The notes under the pieces: model-generated | Told to the model about the DNA's origin: nothing | Seen by the model: the letters and a program-made list of their open reading frames with translations, nothing else | Database searches by the model: none | Origin: Xanthobacter dioxanivorans | GTDB taxonomy: Bacteria > Pseudomonadota > Alphaproteobacteria > Rhizobiales > Xanthobacteraceae | DNA length: 64,000 bases | NCBI RefSeq assembly: GCF_016807805.1 | Contig: NZ_CP063362.1 | Span: 4,382,501 to 4,446,500 of the forward strand | Direction of reading: 5' to 3' | Position numbers and translations under genes: made by a program | Part shown: piece by piece, positions 23,734 to 31,691 of the stretch | Layout of the letters: the number at the start of each line of letters is the position of its first letter | Numbering within the stretch: the stretch's first letter is position 1

Positions 23734-23969
23734 CTATTCCGCCGCGACAAGACCGGTTATGGCGGCCACCGGGCAGTCTTCGGCACAGGCGCCGCAATTG
23801 TGCGCCTGAACCTGGTCCATCAAGGCCCGGATGGTGCGGGCGCAGCGCCCGCACTGGGGGAGCAGCCGAGGCAGCGGTAAACCTCACCCGGCGTGCGCAG
23901 GCTCTGGGGACCCGAAAGGGCGTCGAGAACCTGACGGTCTGAAAAGACGTTGCATGAACAAACGATCAT
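23734..23969 (-). pseudogene. bfd: Bacterioferritin-associated ferredoxin, frameshifted in a G5 run
   Basis: Bfd is a small [2Fe-2S] ferredoxin that reduces bacterioferritin to release iron. Translation from ATG 23969 gives MIVCSCNVFSDRQV, then VYRCLGCSP, after which the frame is lost and stops at 23820-23822 (49 residues). In the next frame the sequence continues perfectly as PQCGRCARTIRALMDQ, then NCGACAEDCPVAAI, and ends at 23734. Adding one C to the C5 run (plus-strand GGGGG 23856-23860) restores a 78-residue protein with the CxC...CxxC cluster ligands. The broken frame has lost the second Cys pair and could not hold the cluster. The extra CGACAEDCP near the C-terminus is unusual. A perfect Irr-type box lies 24 bp upstream. 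A sequencing slip is the simplest explanation. Confidence 0.8.
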
Positions 23970-23992
23970 GGTCTCGGTCCGAAACGGCTGAA

Positions 23993-24007
23993 TTAGAAGA
24001 CTTCTAA
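23993..24007. promoter_or_regulatory. Perfect Irr-box palindrome upstream of bfd
   Basis: TTAGAA-GAC-TTCTAA, an exact 6-bp-arm palindrome, 24 bp upstream of the bfd start codon. It matches the rhizobial iron control element bound by Irr. Placed so close to the start, it would cover the promoter and repress bfd when iron is scarce. Confidence 0.72.
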
Positions 24008-24183
24008 AGAGTTGTTTCTATTACACTTTTCGCAGATAGGGCCGACTTTCGTCAACTCCGGTAAAATGCGACATGGTGCTTCTGCCGGCCATGCGGAAGT
24101 CATCCCATGCCAGATTCGAGCCATTCTATTTTTAGATGCCCCGCGGGCGGTGCCCCTGCACCAGAATCGGCGAGTCGGGCCGG

Positions 24184-26532
24184 TCAGGGCAGGGTGAGCC
24201 GCGCGATCATGCCGCGGGTGAGATCGGGGCGCAGGCTGAACACGCCGCCCAGGGCTTCTGCCTCGGACGACAGGCGCGTCGCTCGCAACGGCCGGCCCGC
24301 GAGACTGAATCGGTCCAGCCCGGTCGCGTTCTCCAGGGGGGCCAGCGCTGCGGCGCGCGTGACTTCGTCCAGCGCTTCGCCTCCGTCGGACACCTGAAGG
24401 CAGGCCTGGCCGGCCATGTCCTCGTCGCGAAAGAGCGAAACCGCCACGGTGCCGCCGGCGGGAGTCGCTTCCACCGCTTCCTCGATCATCATGCGCACCA
24501 GGCGTGCGAGGTGGGGCACGCGAGCGGTCACGGTGAGCGCTTCGGGCAGATCCGAGCGCAACACCAGTCGCCGACGGCGGGCCGCCGGAACGAGCCCGGC
24601 AATGGCGGCCCGGACCAGATCGGTCAGATTGCAGGGACCGGGCGCTACGTCCGGCACCGGAGTGGCGAGCGCGGCGAGGTCGCCGAGGGAATGGCGCAGC
24701 GTGGACAGGGCCTGGGTCACCTCGCCCGGAAACCTATCCGTCGCGGTCGCGTGGCGCTCGGCGTACGACAAGGCGGTGTCGATGGGCTGACCCAGGCTTT
24801 CCATCATCCTGCGCGCGAGATGCGGCAGTCGATCCGGCGCCGCCTGCGTTTCGATCGGGTCGGCGACCACCGCGCTGACGACCGCGCACAGCAGGTGCTG
24901 GTCGGCGCCGGCCCGGCCGATGCCGACGCGCCCGGCAAACGTCACGCCCGTGCTGTCACGCAACGTGAGCATCACCTCTTCGGCGGCTCCGCCCGATGCC
25001 GCGCGATCAAGGGCCGCGATGGCCGCTCCCCGGTCCTCCGGAGCCACGGCGATGGTGAACGGCTCGCCGGCAAGGTCCAGCGCGGCAAAGCCGAATCGTT
25101 CCGCGGCGGCCCGGTTCGCCACGCGGATCGTGCCTTCCGCTTCCAGCAGGAAGACGGGGCAGGGGACCATGTCCAGCGCTTCGCGGCGGGCCACGGCGCG
25201 CGCCTCCCGGGCGTCGTCCACGTCGATCTGGCGGATGACGTGCAGCAAAGCGGGACGCCCCATGAACGGAGCCGCCACCAGGCGCACCTCCACCGGCAGG
25301 CGCCGTCCGTCCGCGTTCACGAGGCAGAGCGCCCCGGAAGGTTCGCGCTCCAGCACCCGCCCGAGCCCCCCGGTCGCCTTGAGGGCCGGGAGGTCGGCCC
25401 ATCCAGACAAGCGGAGCAGCGTCTGGTTGGCGAAGGCAAGGTCGCCATCCTGCTGGACGATGAGCCCGACCGGCAGGCGGTCGAGCAGGTCCGTCTCCGC
25501 ATGAACGGGCGCGTCGGTCGCCCCCGGCTCCGCGGGCATGAGCCCGGCTTCGGCGGCGTCCACCGACACGCCATCGGCGTCGTCGGAACCGAGCAGGGAA
25601 GGGACGGTCTTCGGCTTGGGCCAGTCCTCGATGGCGGCGGCGAGGGTGCGGGCGATCTCCCGGAAAGCGCTGCGCTCCTGCGGCGAGAGCCCGCCGCCGC
25701 GCAGCGGCACCACGTTCTGCGCGCGAATGGGGGCGTCGCCCGCGCCGACCGGCCGCGCCGGCACGGCCTCGGGCAGCGGGGCCGGCGGGATCTGCCCGCG
25801 CATCAGGCCGAATCCAAGGATGGCGCGCCGTCGCCGGGCGGAATCCATGAGCGGGACACCGCCGAGCTCGAGCTCAAGGGCGGCTTCGTCGGGTCCGAGC
25901 GGGGGCACTTCGACGGCGATGTCACTGAAGCTGCCGCCGGACGCCAACGCCGCCGCGAGTGCGCCGTTCGAGACCATGAGCCCCTCCGCCTCAAGGGCCG
26001 CGAAGGTCTGGCCAAGAATGGCCCCCGCCCGCGCGCCCAGAGCCTCAGCGAACTGGGGCGAGAGGCGACGGACGCGGTCATCGGCGTCCGTCTCGAACGA
26101 GATGCGCAGCGGGCCGGCCTGTGCGGTCGCGGCCACGGGGAGCTGATGAGGGGGAGTCTCGCGGATGCGACGCGGCAGGGCCTTGTCCGTCGTCGCCTGA
26201 TCGAGGGCGCCCGGATCGGCGAACAGCACCGCCGGGCCCGACGCCAGCAGCACCGGTGCGTAGCGAAAGAGCCGGGGCACGAAGGCGCCGGGCAGAAGCA
26301 GGCGCGCGAAGCCGAAGGTCTTGATCTGGTTGCGGGACAGCCCCTTCACCGTGCGGGCAAGGGCGGCCGGCGCTTCCTCGCCCACGGCCAGCCCCAGGGC
26401 CGCACAAGCCGGCGTCGCCTCGACGATCAGCCGGGACGGCAGCGCGACGGCGAAGGAGGGGAGGTCGGTCCGCGCCAGCGGCGCCAGGGCCGCATGCGAC
26501 ACGAGGAGGGGGCGTGCGCTCGTCTGCGTCAT
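24184..26532 (-). CDS. PAS-domain protein with degenerate histidine-kinase-like C-terminus
   Basis: 782 residues, no signal peptide or membrane helix. The N-terminal ~150 residues are unassigned. PAS-like segments are visible near residues 345-400 (LDRLPVGLIVQQDGDLAFANQ) and ~460-540 (MVPCPVFLLEAEGTIRVANR). The C-terminal ~200 residues resemble a DHp plus HATPase pair, but key residues are gone: no H-box His (the helix reads LARRMMESLGQPIDTALSY), the N-box reads MMIEEAVEATPAGG instead of having the ATP-contacting Asn, and the G1 box is VSDGGEAL. It may therefore be a pseudokinase signalling by PAS sensing or protein contact, as DivL-like proteins do in Caulobacter. It lies upstream of bfd on the same strand and divergent from phasin 1. 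Identity as a kinase relative is fairly sure; activity is doubtful. Confidence 0.7.
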   Translation of the reverse strand: MTQTSARPLLVSHAALAPLARTDLPSFAVALPSRLIVEATPACAALGLAVGEEAPAALARTVKGLSRNQIKTFGFARLLLPGAFVPRLFRYAPVLLASGPAVLFADPGALDQATTDKALPRRIRETPPHQLPVAATAQAGPLRISFETDADDRVRRLSPQFAEALGARAGAILGQTFAALEAEGLMVSNGALAAALASGGSFSDIAVEVPPLGPDEAALELELGGVPLMDSARRRRAILGFGLMRGQIPPAPLPEAVPARPVGAGDAPIRAQNVVPLRGGGLSPQERSAFREIARTLAAAIEDWPKPKTVPSLLGSDDADGVSVDAAEAGLMPAEPGATDAPVHAETDLLDRLPVGLIVQQDGDLAFANQTLLRLSGWADLPALKATGGLGRVLEREPSGALCLVNADGRRLPVEVRLVAAPFMGRPALLHVIRQIDVDDAREARAVARREALDMVPCPVFLLEAEGTIRVANRAAAERFGFAALDLAGEPFTIAVAPEDRGAAIAALDRAASGGAAEEVMLTLRDSTGVTFAGRVGIGRAGADQHLLCAVVSAVVADPIETQAAPDRLPHLARRMMESLGQPIDTALSYAERHATATDRFPGEVTQALSTLRHSLGDLAALATPVPDVAPGPCNLTDLVRAAIAGLVPAARRRRLVLRSDLPEALTVTARVPHLARLVRMMIEEAVEATPAGGTVAVSLFRDEDMAGQACLQVSDGGEALDEVTRAAALAPLENATGLDRFSLAGRPLRATRLSSEAEALGGVFSLRPDLTRGMIARLTLP

Positions 26533-26730
26533 CTGTTCGCGTCATCCCTTCCGCCGCGGCGCGCGGGTCCGTTGCGATCATGCGCTCCGGATTGTCATGA
26601 CTATTGATTAATGTCGGTGCAATGTGAGCGAAAATTCGCCTTTCATATTGCCGAGGCGCACCCGCGCCATACTAAGATCTGTGAAGGTGCGGTTGCTTGC
26701 GCCGCCCTGACAACCCGAGGAGTGACGGCC

Positions 26731-27294
26731 ATGACGACGAAATTCGGTCCGGACCTGGAGCTGCCTGCGGAAATGCGCGCCATCGCCGAGAAGAACGTGG
26801 CGCAGGCGCGCCAGGCCTTCGAGACGCTCTTCACCAATGCGCGCGAGGCCGTGGGCGACACCGAGGGCCGGCTGGAGGAGGTGCGCAGCGGCATCCTGGA
26901 CCTGCGCCAGAAGGCCATCGGCCTGATGGAGGCCAATGTGGAGGCGAGCTTCGACTTCCTGCACAAGCTGGTCGCCGCCAAGAGCCCTCAGGAGATGTTG
27001 AGCGTGCAGGCGGAGTTCCTCACCACCCAGATGAAGTCGGTGGCGGAACAGGCCAAGAGCTTCGGTACCGAGGCGAAGTCGCTGGGTGAATCCGCCGTGC
27101 GCACGTTCGGCGAGGACGCGCGTGTCCTTGCAGAACGCCTGAAGACGCTGGCCGCCACTGCCGCCCAGAACGCCCAGAGCGCCGCGCAGGACTTCAAGAG
27201 CGTAAGCGAGACCGCCGTGCGTGATGCCAAGACCACGGCCGAGCACGCCGCCACCACCGCTGCCCAGGCCACCGATCCGAACCAGTCGCACTGA
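26731..27294 (+). CDS. Phasin family protein (PHA granule-associated), copy 1
   Basis: 187 residues, entirely helical and rich in Ala/Glu/Lys. The central segment NVEASFDFLHKLVAAKSPQEML, then SVQAEFLTTQMKSVAEQAK, is the phasin_2 family core that coats polyhydroxyalkanoate granules. The C-terminal part is Ala-rich (AATAAQNAQSAAQDF). ATG 26731 follows CGAGGAG and begins MTTKFGPDLELPAEM; the longer frame to 26611 has no family match. A second phasin gene follows at 27510. Regulation by PhaR is likely for the second gene, where a palindrome overlaps the promoter; the promoter of this copy is less clear. Confidence 0.9.
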   Translation: MTTKFGPDLELPAEMRAIAEKNVAQARQAFETLFTNAREAVGDTEGRLEEVRSGILDLRQKAIGLMEANVEASFDFLHKLVAAKSPQEMLSVQAEFLTTQMKSVAEQAKSFGTEAKSLGESAVRTFGEDARVLAERLKTLAATAAQNAQSAAQDFKSVSETAVRDAKTTAEHAATTAAQATDPNQSH

Positions 27295-27324
27295 TTCGGG
27301 CCGCGTTTCGGCCTCAAGTGCTTG

Positions 27325-27372
27325 TGCAGCGCAGAATTTCTTTTTGCGCTGCATTCTTCCCTCGGGTATAGT
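27325..27372 (+). promoter_or_regulatory. Phasin-2 promoter with overlapping PhaR-like operator
   Basis: TTGCGC (27344-27349), 17-bp spacer, TATAGT (27367-27372) forms a good promoter. The inverted repeat TGCAGCGCA (27325-27333) and TGCGCTGCA (27345-27353), separated by 11 bp, covers the -35 box. TGC-rich palindromes of this type are bound by PhaR, the repressor of phasin genes. The same repeat could also fold as a hairpin and end the upstream phasin transcript. Confidence 0.6.
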
Positions 27373-27509
27373 CGGGTGGTCGGGGATCTACTGCCACTCT
27401 TTTCGTCGTTCGGTCGTGTGGCTGCACCGTTTTCGGTGCCCCCCGTCTCGATGGCGCCGGCGGCGTGACTCGGCGCACGGATCGGCCTGCCCGCTTCATC
27501 GAGGAAGAC

Positions 27510-27983
27510 ATGAACGACACCTTCATCAAGGCCTACCAGGACCAGATCGAAGCCGCGAAAAAGGCGTTCTCCGCCAACGGCGTCCCCGGCGTGGAAGTGC
27601 CCCCGGCGGTGCGCGAGGTGGCCGAGAAGGGCCTCGCCGCCTGCAAGGAGAATTACGCCAAGCTCAAGGGTGCTGCGGACCAGGTCAACACCGCCCTTGA
27701 AGATACCTACACCACTGCCAGCAAGGGCGTGGCGCAGTATAATTCAAAGGTGTTCGAGGCGGTTCAATCGAACGTGAACTCCGCCTTTGACTACTTCAAC
27801 TCGCTGCTGACTGCGAAGACGGTGGCCGAGGCCGTGGAACTTTCCACCGGCCATGCGCGCAAGCAGTTCGAGACCCTCACCGCCCAGGCGAAGGATCTCA
27901 CCTCGCTGGCGCAGAAGGTCGCCGCCGAATCCGCCGAGCCGCTGAAAAGCTCGGTCGAGAAGACGATTCGTCCCGCCGCCTGA
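27510..27983 (+). CDS. Phasin family protein (PHA granule-associated), copy 2
   Basis: 157 residues. The core is NYAKLKGAADQVNTALEDTY, then VQSNVNSAFDYFNSLLTAKTV and RKQFETLTAQAKDLTSLAQK, a canonical phasin_2 sequence; the protein is helical and lacks a signal peptide. ATG 27510 has GAGGAAG just upstream. It is 215 bp downstream of the first phasin and has its own promoter with a PhaR-like palindrome. The two copies share the FDF/FDYF-x-LL-A-K core but little else, so they are divergent paralogues rather than a recent tandem duplication. Confidence 0.92.
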   Translation: MNDTFIKAYQDQIEAAKKAFSANGVPGVEVPPAVREVAEKGLAACKENYAKLKGAADQVNTALEDTYTTASKGVAQYNSKVFEAVQSNVNSAFDYFNSLLTAKTVAEAVELSTGHARKQFETLTAQAKDLTSLAQKVAAESAEPLKSSVEKTIRPAA

Positions 27984-28098
27984 CCGCCATTCGGACCTGG
28001 TCTGAAGCGGCAACCTCCGCCACGTGGGGTGCGATCGCGCTTGACGTGGCGGGTTCACCTTGCAATGACGCGGGCATCATTTCCCGCGAGCTGTTCGC

Positions 28099-29121
28099 AT
28101 GCGTGCCCTTGGATCTGTTTCGCCCCTGCTTGTGGTCGGCCCCTCCTGGGTCGGCGACATGGTCATGGCGGCGAGCCTGGTCGAGGTATTGCGCCTGCGC
28201 GAGCCGGGGCGTCCCATCGACGTGCTGGCCCCGCCCGCCGCCCTTCCCATCGCGCGCATGATTCCCGGGGTCCGGCGGACCATTCCTCTTGGCCTTGGCC
28301 ACGGCGAACTCGGCGTGCTGGCACGCTGGCGCGCTGGCCGCGCCCTGCGCAATGAAGGCTACGGCAAGGCCATCATCCTGCCCCGCGCCTTCAAGGCCGC
28401 CATCGTGCCCCTCGCGGCCGACATCCCCGAGCGGGTAGGCTACAAGGCGGAGCTTCGCAGCCCGCTGCTCACCGACGCGCGCCCCGACCCCAACCGCAAG
28501 ACGGCACGCACCCTCGACCGCTTCGTCGCGCTTGGATTGCCCGTGGGCTCCATCGCCCGCGCACCCCGTCCGCGGCTGATGCTGCCGGACGGCGCCGTGG
28601 ACGTGGCGACGGCCAAGTTCCCGCTGGAGGGCGAAGGGCCGGTGATGGTGCTGTGTCCCGGTGCCGAGTACGGCCCGGCGAAGCGTTGGCCCGCCGCGAA
28701 ATTCGCTGCCCTTGCCGCCCTCGCGGTGAAGGCCGGCTACCGCATCCGCATCCTCGGCTCGCCCAAGGACGCGGAAGCCGCCGACGCCATCGCGGGCGGC
28801 GCGGGCGTGCCGGTGGACAATCTGGTCGGCCGAACCACCCTCATCGAGGCCGCCGCGATCCTCGCCTGCGCGGACGTGGTGGTCTCCAACGATTCCGGCC
28901 TCATGCACGTGGCCGGGGCATTCGACCGGCGGCTGGTGGTGCTCTATGGCGCCTCGTCCGAGAAGATGACGCCACCCGCCTCGCCCTTCGCCCGCGTGCT
29001 GGCGCGCGACCTGCCGTGCCGCCCGTGCCACAAGCGGGAATGCCCGCTGAAGACCCTCGCCTGCCTTGAGGGCATTGCCGCCGAGGAGGTCCTGGCAGCC
29101 GCCGAGCATCTGCGCCGATGA
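28099..29121 (+). CDS. waaF: ADP-heptose:LPS heptosyltransferase II
   Basis: 340-residue GT9 family GT-B enzyme adding the second heptose to the LPS inner core at the cytoplasmic face of the inner membrane. The N-terminus has VVGPSWVGDMVMA, the acceptor loop of WaaF. The C-terminal half has LCPGAEYGPAKRWPAAKFAAL, a WaaF hallmark, and SNDSGLMHVAGAF for ADP-heptose binding. The C-terminal Cys-rich segment LPCRPCHKRECPLKTLACL is also typical. ATG 28099 is used. Its stop overlaps the start of waaC (ATGA, 29118-29121), so the two are translationally coupled. Confidence 0.93.
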   Translation: MRALGSVSPLLVVGPSWVGDMVMAASLVEVLRLREPGRPIDVLAPPAALPIARMIPGVRRTIPLGLGHGELGVLARWRAGRALRNEGYGKAIILPRAFKAAIVPLAADIPERVGYKAELRSPLLTDARPDPNRKTARTLDRFVALGLPVGSIARAPRPRLMLPDGAVDVATAKFPLEGEGPVMVLCPGAEYGPAKRWPAAKFAALAALAVKAGYRIRILGSPKDAEAADAIAGGAGVPVDNLVGRTTLIEAAAILACADVVVSNDSGLMHVAGAFDRRLVVLYGASSEKMTPPASPFARVLARDLPCRPCHKRECPLKTLACLEGIAAEEVLAAAEHLRR

Positions 29122-30146
29122 AGGTGCTGCTGGTGAAGCTGTCCTCGCTGGGCGACGTGGTGCACACGTTCCCGGCGCTGACGGACGCGCGCACCGCCAT
29201 CCCCGGCCTTGAGCTGGACTGGGCGGTGGAGGAGGCCTTCGCCCCCGTCGCGCGGCTGCATCCGGCGGTGCGGAACGTGATCACGGTGCCCCTGCGCCGG
29301 CTCCTGCGCAATCCGCTCGCGGCGTTCCGAGGTGGGGAGGTGGCGCGCATCCGGGCGGCGCTTGCGGCGGAGCCCTACGATCTGGTCATCGATGCCCAGG
29401 GGCTGATGAAGAGCGCCGCCGTCGCCGCCCTCGCCCGCGGTCCCCGTCACGGCTTCGACCGGGCGAGCGCGCGCGAAACCGCCGCGGCGCTGACTTATTC
29501 CCGCCGCCACCACGTGCCCGAGGTGGAGCACATGGCGGTGCGCATCCGCAAGCTGTTCGCCGCCGCGCTCGGCTATGGCCTCGAAGGCCGGCCGGCCGAT
29601 GCGGGCCTGCGGCCGGCACCGGTGGATGGCGCGCCCTATCTGGTCTTTCTGCACGGCACCACCTGGCCCACCAAGACCTGGAGCCTGGCCGGGTGGCGCG
29701 CCTTGGCCGACCTTGCGGGCGCGGCCGGGCTCGAGGTGGTGCTCTTCGCCCACGGGCCGCAGGAGCGGGCGCGGGCGGATGCCATCGCCGAGGGGTTGCC
29801 GCAGGTGCGGCTCCTTCCGCCCCAGACGCTTGAAACCCTTGCCCCGGTCATCGCCGGTGCCGCCGGGGTGGTCAGCGTCGATACCGGGCTTGGCCACCTG
29901 GCCGCCGCCTGCGGGGTGCCGACAGTGGGTCTGTATGGCCCCACCGATCCGCGCCTGACCGGCCTTTATGGGCCGCGCGCGCTGGAGCTGAAGGCACGCC
30001 GGCCCTGTGCGCCATGCGAAAAGGCGGTCTGCCGCATCGCGCCGGAAACCCGGGAGGGGCCGCCTTGCCTCGCGGACATCGCCGCCGTCGAGGTATGGAA
30101 CGCGCTCACCCGCCTGCGCGCCGGTGCCGCGATGGACAAGGCCTGA
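29118..30146 (+). CDS. waaC: ADP-heptose:LPS heptosyltransferase I
   Basis: 342-residue GT9 enzyme transferring the first heptose to Kdo of lipid A. The N-terminus MKVLLVKLSSLGDVVHTFPAL is the diagnostic WaaC start. LVIDAQGLMKSAAVAALAR and LHGTTWPTKTWSLAGWRAL follow in family order, and VVSVDTGLGHLAAACGVPTVGLYG is the nucleotide-sugar-binding motif. It overlaps waaF by 4 nt and is followed 45 bp later by hldD, which makes the ADP-heptose donor, so enzyme and substrate supply are encoded together. Confidence 0.94.
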   Translation: MKVLLVKLSSLGDVVHTFPALTDARTAIPGLELDWAVEEAFAPVARLHPAVRNVITVPLRRLLRNPLAAFRGGEVARIRAALAAEPYDLVIDAQGLMKSAAVAALARGPRHGFDRASARETAAALTYSRRHHVPEVEHMAVRIRKLFAAALGYGLEGRPADAGLRPAPVDGAPYLVFLHGTTWPTKTWSLAGWRALADLAGAAGLEVVLFAHGPQERARADAIAEGLPQVRLLPPQTLETLAPVIAGAAGVVSVDTGLGHLAAACGVPTVGLYGPTDPRLTGLYGPRALELKARRPCAPCEKAVCRIAPETREGPPCLADIAAVEVWNALTRLRAGAAMDKA

Positions 30147-30191
30147 GCCGGCATGGCACACGGGGCTCCCGACAGACGAGGGGAGCCCGAC

Positions 30192-31205
30192 ATGACCCGA
30201 CCGGTGGCGCTGAGCCGCGACCTGCTCCTCGTGACCGGCGGTGCCGGCTTCATCGGATCGAACATCGCCCGCGCCGCCGCCGAGGATGGCTACCGCGTGG
30301 TGGTGGCCGACTGGCTGGAAGACGGCCCCAAGTGGCGCAACATCGCCGATATCCCACTCCATGACGTGATCCGGCCCGAGTCGGTCAACGCCTTCGTGGA
30401 GAAGGAGGGGGGCCGCCTCACCGCGGTGGTGCACATGGGCGCCATCTCCGCCACCACGGAGCGCGACGCGGACAAGATCGTCGCGCGCAACATTCGCGCC
30501 AGCCTGGACCTGTGGGAGTTGTGCGCGCGCAAGGCGCTGGGCCTCATCTACGCCTCCTCCGCGGCCACCTACGGCGACGGCGCCGACGGCTTCGTGGATG
30601 CGGAGGAGGCCGCGGCGCTCGCGGCCCTTGCCCCGCTCAATCCCTACGGCTGGTCGAAGCTGTTCGTGGACCGGCGCGTTATGGCCGACGTGGCGGAAGG
30701 CCGGCCGCGCCCGCCGCAGTTCGCGGGGCTGCGCTTCTTCAACGTCTACGGCCCCGGCGAGGCGCACAAGGGCGACATGCGCTCCGTGGTGCACAAGATC
30801 TATCCAGCGGCGGCGGCGGGCGAGAGCGTCACGCTGTTCAAGTCGCATGACCCGCGCTACCCGGATGGCGGGCAGTTGCGCGACTTCGTCCACGTGTCCG
30901 ACTGCGTGGAGGTGGTGCGGTGGCTGCTCGAAAGCCCGGACGTCTCCGGCATCTTCAACGTGGGCACCGGCGTGGCGCGTTCCTTCGCGGACCTCGCCAA
31001 CGCGGTGTTCTCGGCGCTCGGCATCGCGCCGGACATCACCTATGTGGACATGCCGGAGAGCCTGCAGAAGGCGTACCAGTATTTCACGCAGGCCGACGTT
31101 GCCAAGCTGCGCTCGGCCGGTTTCACGCGCCCCTTCACCTCGCTGGAGGACGGTGTCGCGGCATATGTGAACGGCCACCTGAAGCCGCGAAACGCGGTGA
31201 CGTGA
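30192..31205 (+). CDS. hldD: ADP-L-glycero-D-manno-heptose 6-epimerase
   Basis: 337-residue SDR-type epimerase producing ADP-L-glycero-D-manno-heptose, the donor for WaaC and WaaF. Motifs: NAD-binding VTGGAGFIGSNIA (GGxGFIG), catalytic YxxxK in NPYGWSKLFVD, Ser/Ala region YASSAATYGDG, and the epimerase signature FFNVYGPGEAHKGDM with MRSVVHK that distinguishes HldD from UDP-galactose epimerases. ATG 30192 has GGGGAGC upstream; the extension to 30153 is unlikely. It completes a waaF-waaC-hldD heptose unit. Confidence 0.94.
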   Translation: MTRPVALSRDLLLVTGGAGFIGSNIARAAAEDGYRVVVADWLEDGPKWRNIADIPLHDVIRPESVNAFVEKEGGRLTAVVHMGAISATTERDADKIVARNIRASLDLWELCARKALGLIYASSAATYGDGADGFVDAEEAAALAALAPLNPYGWSKLFVDRRVMADVAEGRPRPPQFAGLRFFNVYGPGEAHKGDMRSVVHKIYPAAAAGESVTLFKSHDPRYPDGGQLRDFVHVSDCVEVVRWLLESPDVSGIFNVGTGVARSFADLANAVFSALGIAPDITYVDMPESLQKAYQYFTQADVAKLRSAGFTRPFTSLEDGVAAYVNGHLKPRNAVT

Positions 31206-31261
31206 GACACCCTGCGCCCCCGACGGCGCGGTTGCGATGCGCTGCGGGAGGCTTATAGTCG

Positions 31262-31445
31262 CGGTGTCGTCGGTGTCCGCCCCCCGGGCGGACGAAAAGG
31301 GAATGCGGTGCGGGCCTTGGGCCCAAAGCCGCGGCTGCCCCCGCAACTGTCGGCGGTGAGCGGACCTGCAAGAGGCCACTGGAGCAATCCGGGAAGGCGC
31401 AGGCGCCGTGATGAACCGCGAGCCAGGAGACCTGCCGACGCGCAT
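31262..31445 (+). ncRNA. Cobalamin (AdoCbl) riboswitch
   Basis: Typical class-I cobalamin element in the 5' leader of cbtB. Conserved pieces are in order: GAAAAGGGAATGCGGTG (31294-31310), GCCGCGGCTGCCCCCGCAACTGT with the kissing-loop core, GCCACTGG, GGGAAGGCGCAGGCGCCGTGATGA, and the B12 box AGCCAGGAGACCTGCC (31421-31436). The cbtB start codon is about 65 nt beyond the B12 box, leaving room for an expression platform that sequesters the ribosome binding site. Adenosylcobalamin binding should turn the operon off. Confidence 0.95.
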
Positions 31446-31501
31446 CGCCCGTTCAGGGCATCACCACCGGGTCCTCGGCGGGAGGATCGAAAGGGTTGGA
31501 C

Positions 31502-31678
31502 ATGACGACGCGCACAGACTCCCTCGTTCAGGCCGGGCTTGCCTCCCGCGCCGTCCAGATCACGTTCGCGGGCCTGCTCGGCCTGTTCATCATCGTCGGC
31601 ACGGGCTTCACCAGCCTGCCGGCCCTGCACAATGCGGCGCACGATTATCGCCATTCCACCGGCTTTCCCTGCCACTGA
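31502..31678 (+). CDS. cbtB: Cobalt transporter subunit CbtB
   Basis: 58 residues with one membrane helix (VQITFAGLLGLFIIVGTGFT) and a short His-rich C-terminus HNAAHDYRHSTGFPCH, the CbtB hallmark that probably binds cobalt. ATG 31502 is chosen; TTG 31496 two codons upstream is the alternative. It is directly downstream of the cobalamin riboswitch and 13 bp before cbtA, as in other alphaproteobacterial B12-regulated cobalt systems. Confidence 0.93.
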   Translation: MTTRTDSLVQAGLASRAVQITFAGLLGLFIIVGTGFTSLPALHNAAHDYRHSTGFPCH

Positions 31679-31691
31679 GGGGAAAACCATC

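Noticed and set aside
24136..26607. An 823-codon plus-strand open frame
   Set aside because: Exact antisense shadow of the PAS-domain gene; its composition is arginine/glycine-rich with no family match.
28944..31445. An 833-codon minus-strand open frame
   Set aside because: Antisense to waaF, waaC and hldD, all of which have clear motifs.
31308..31505. A small open frame in the leader of cbtB
   Set aside because: It lies within the conserved cobalamin riboswitch, whose RNA structure explains the sequence.
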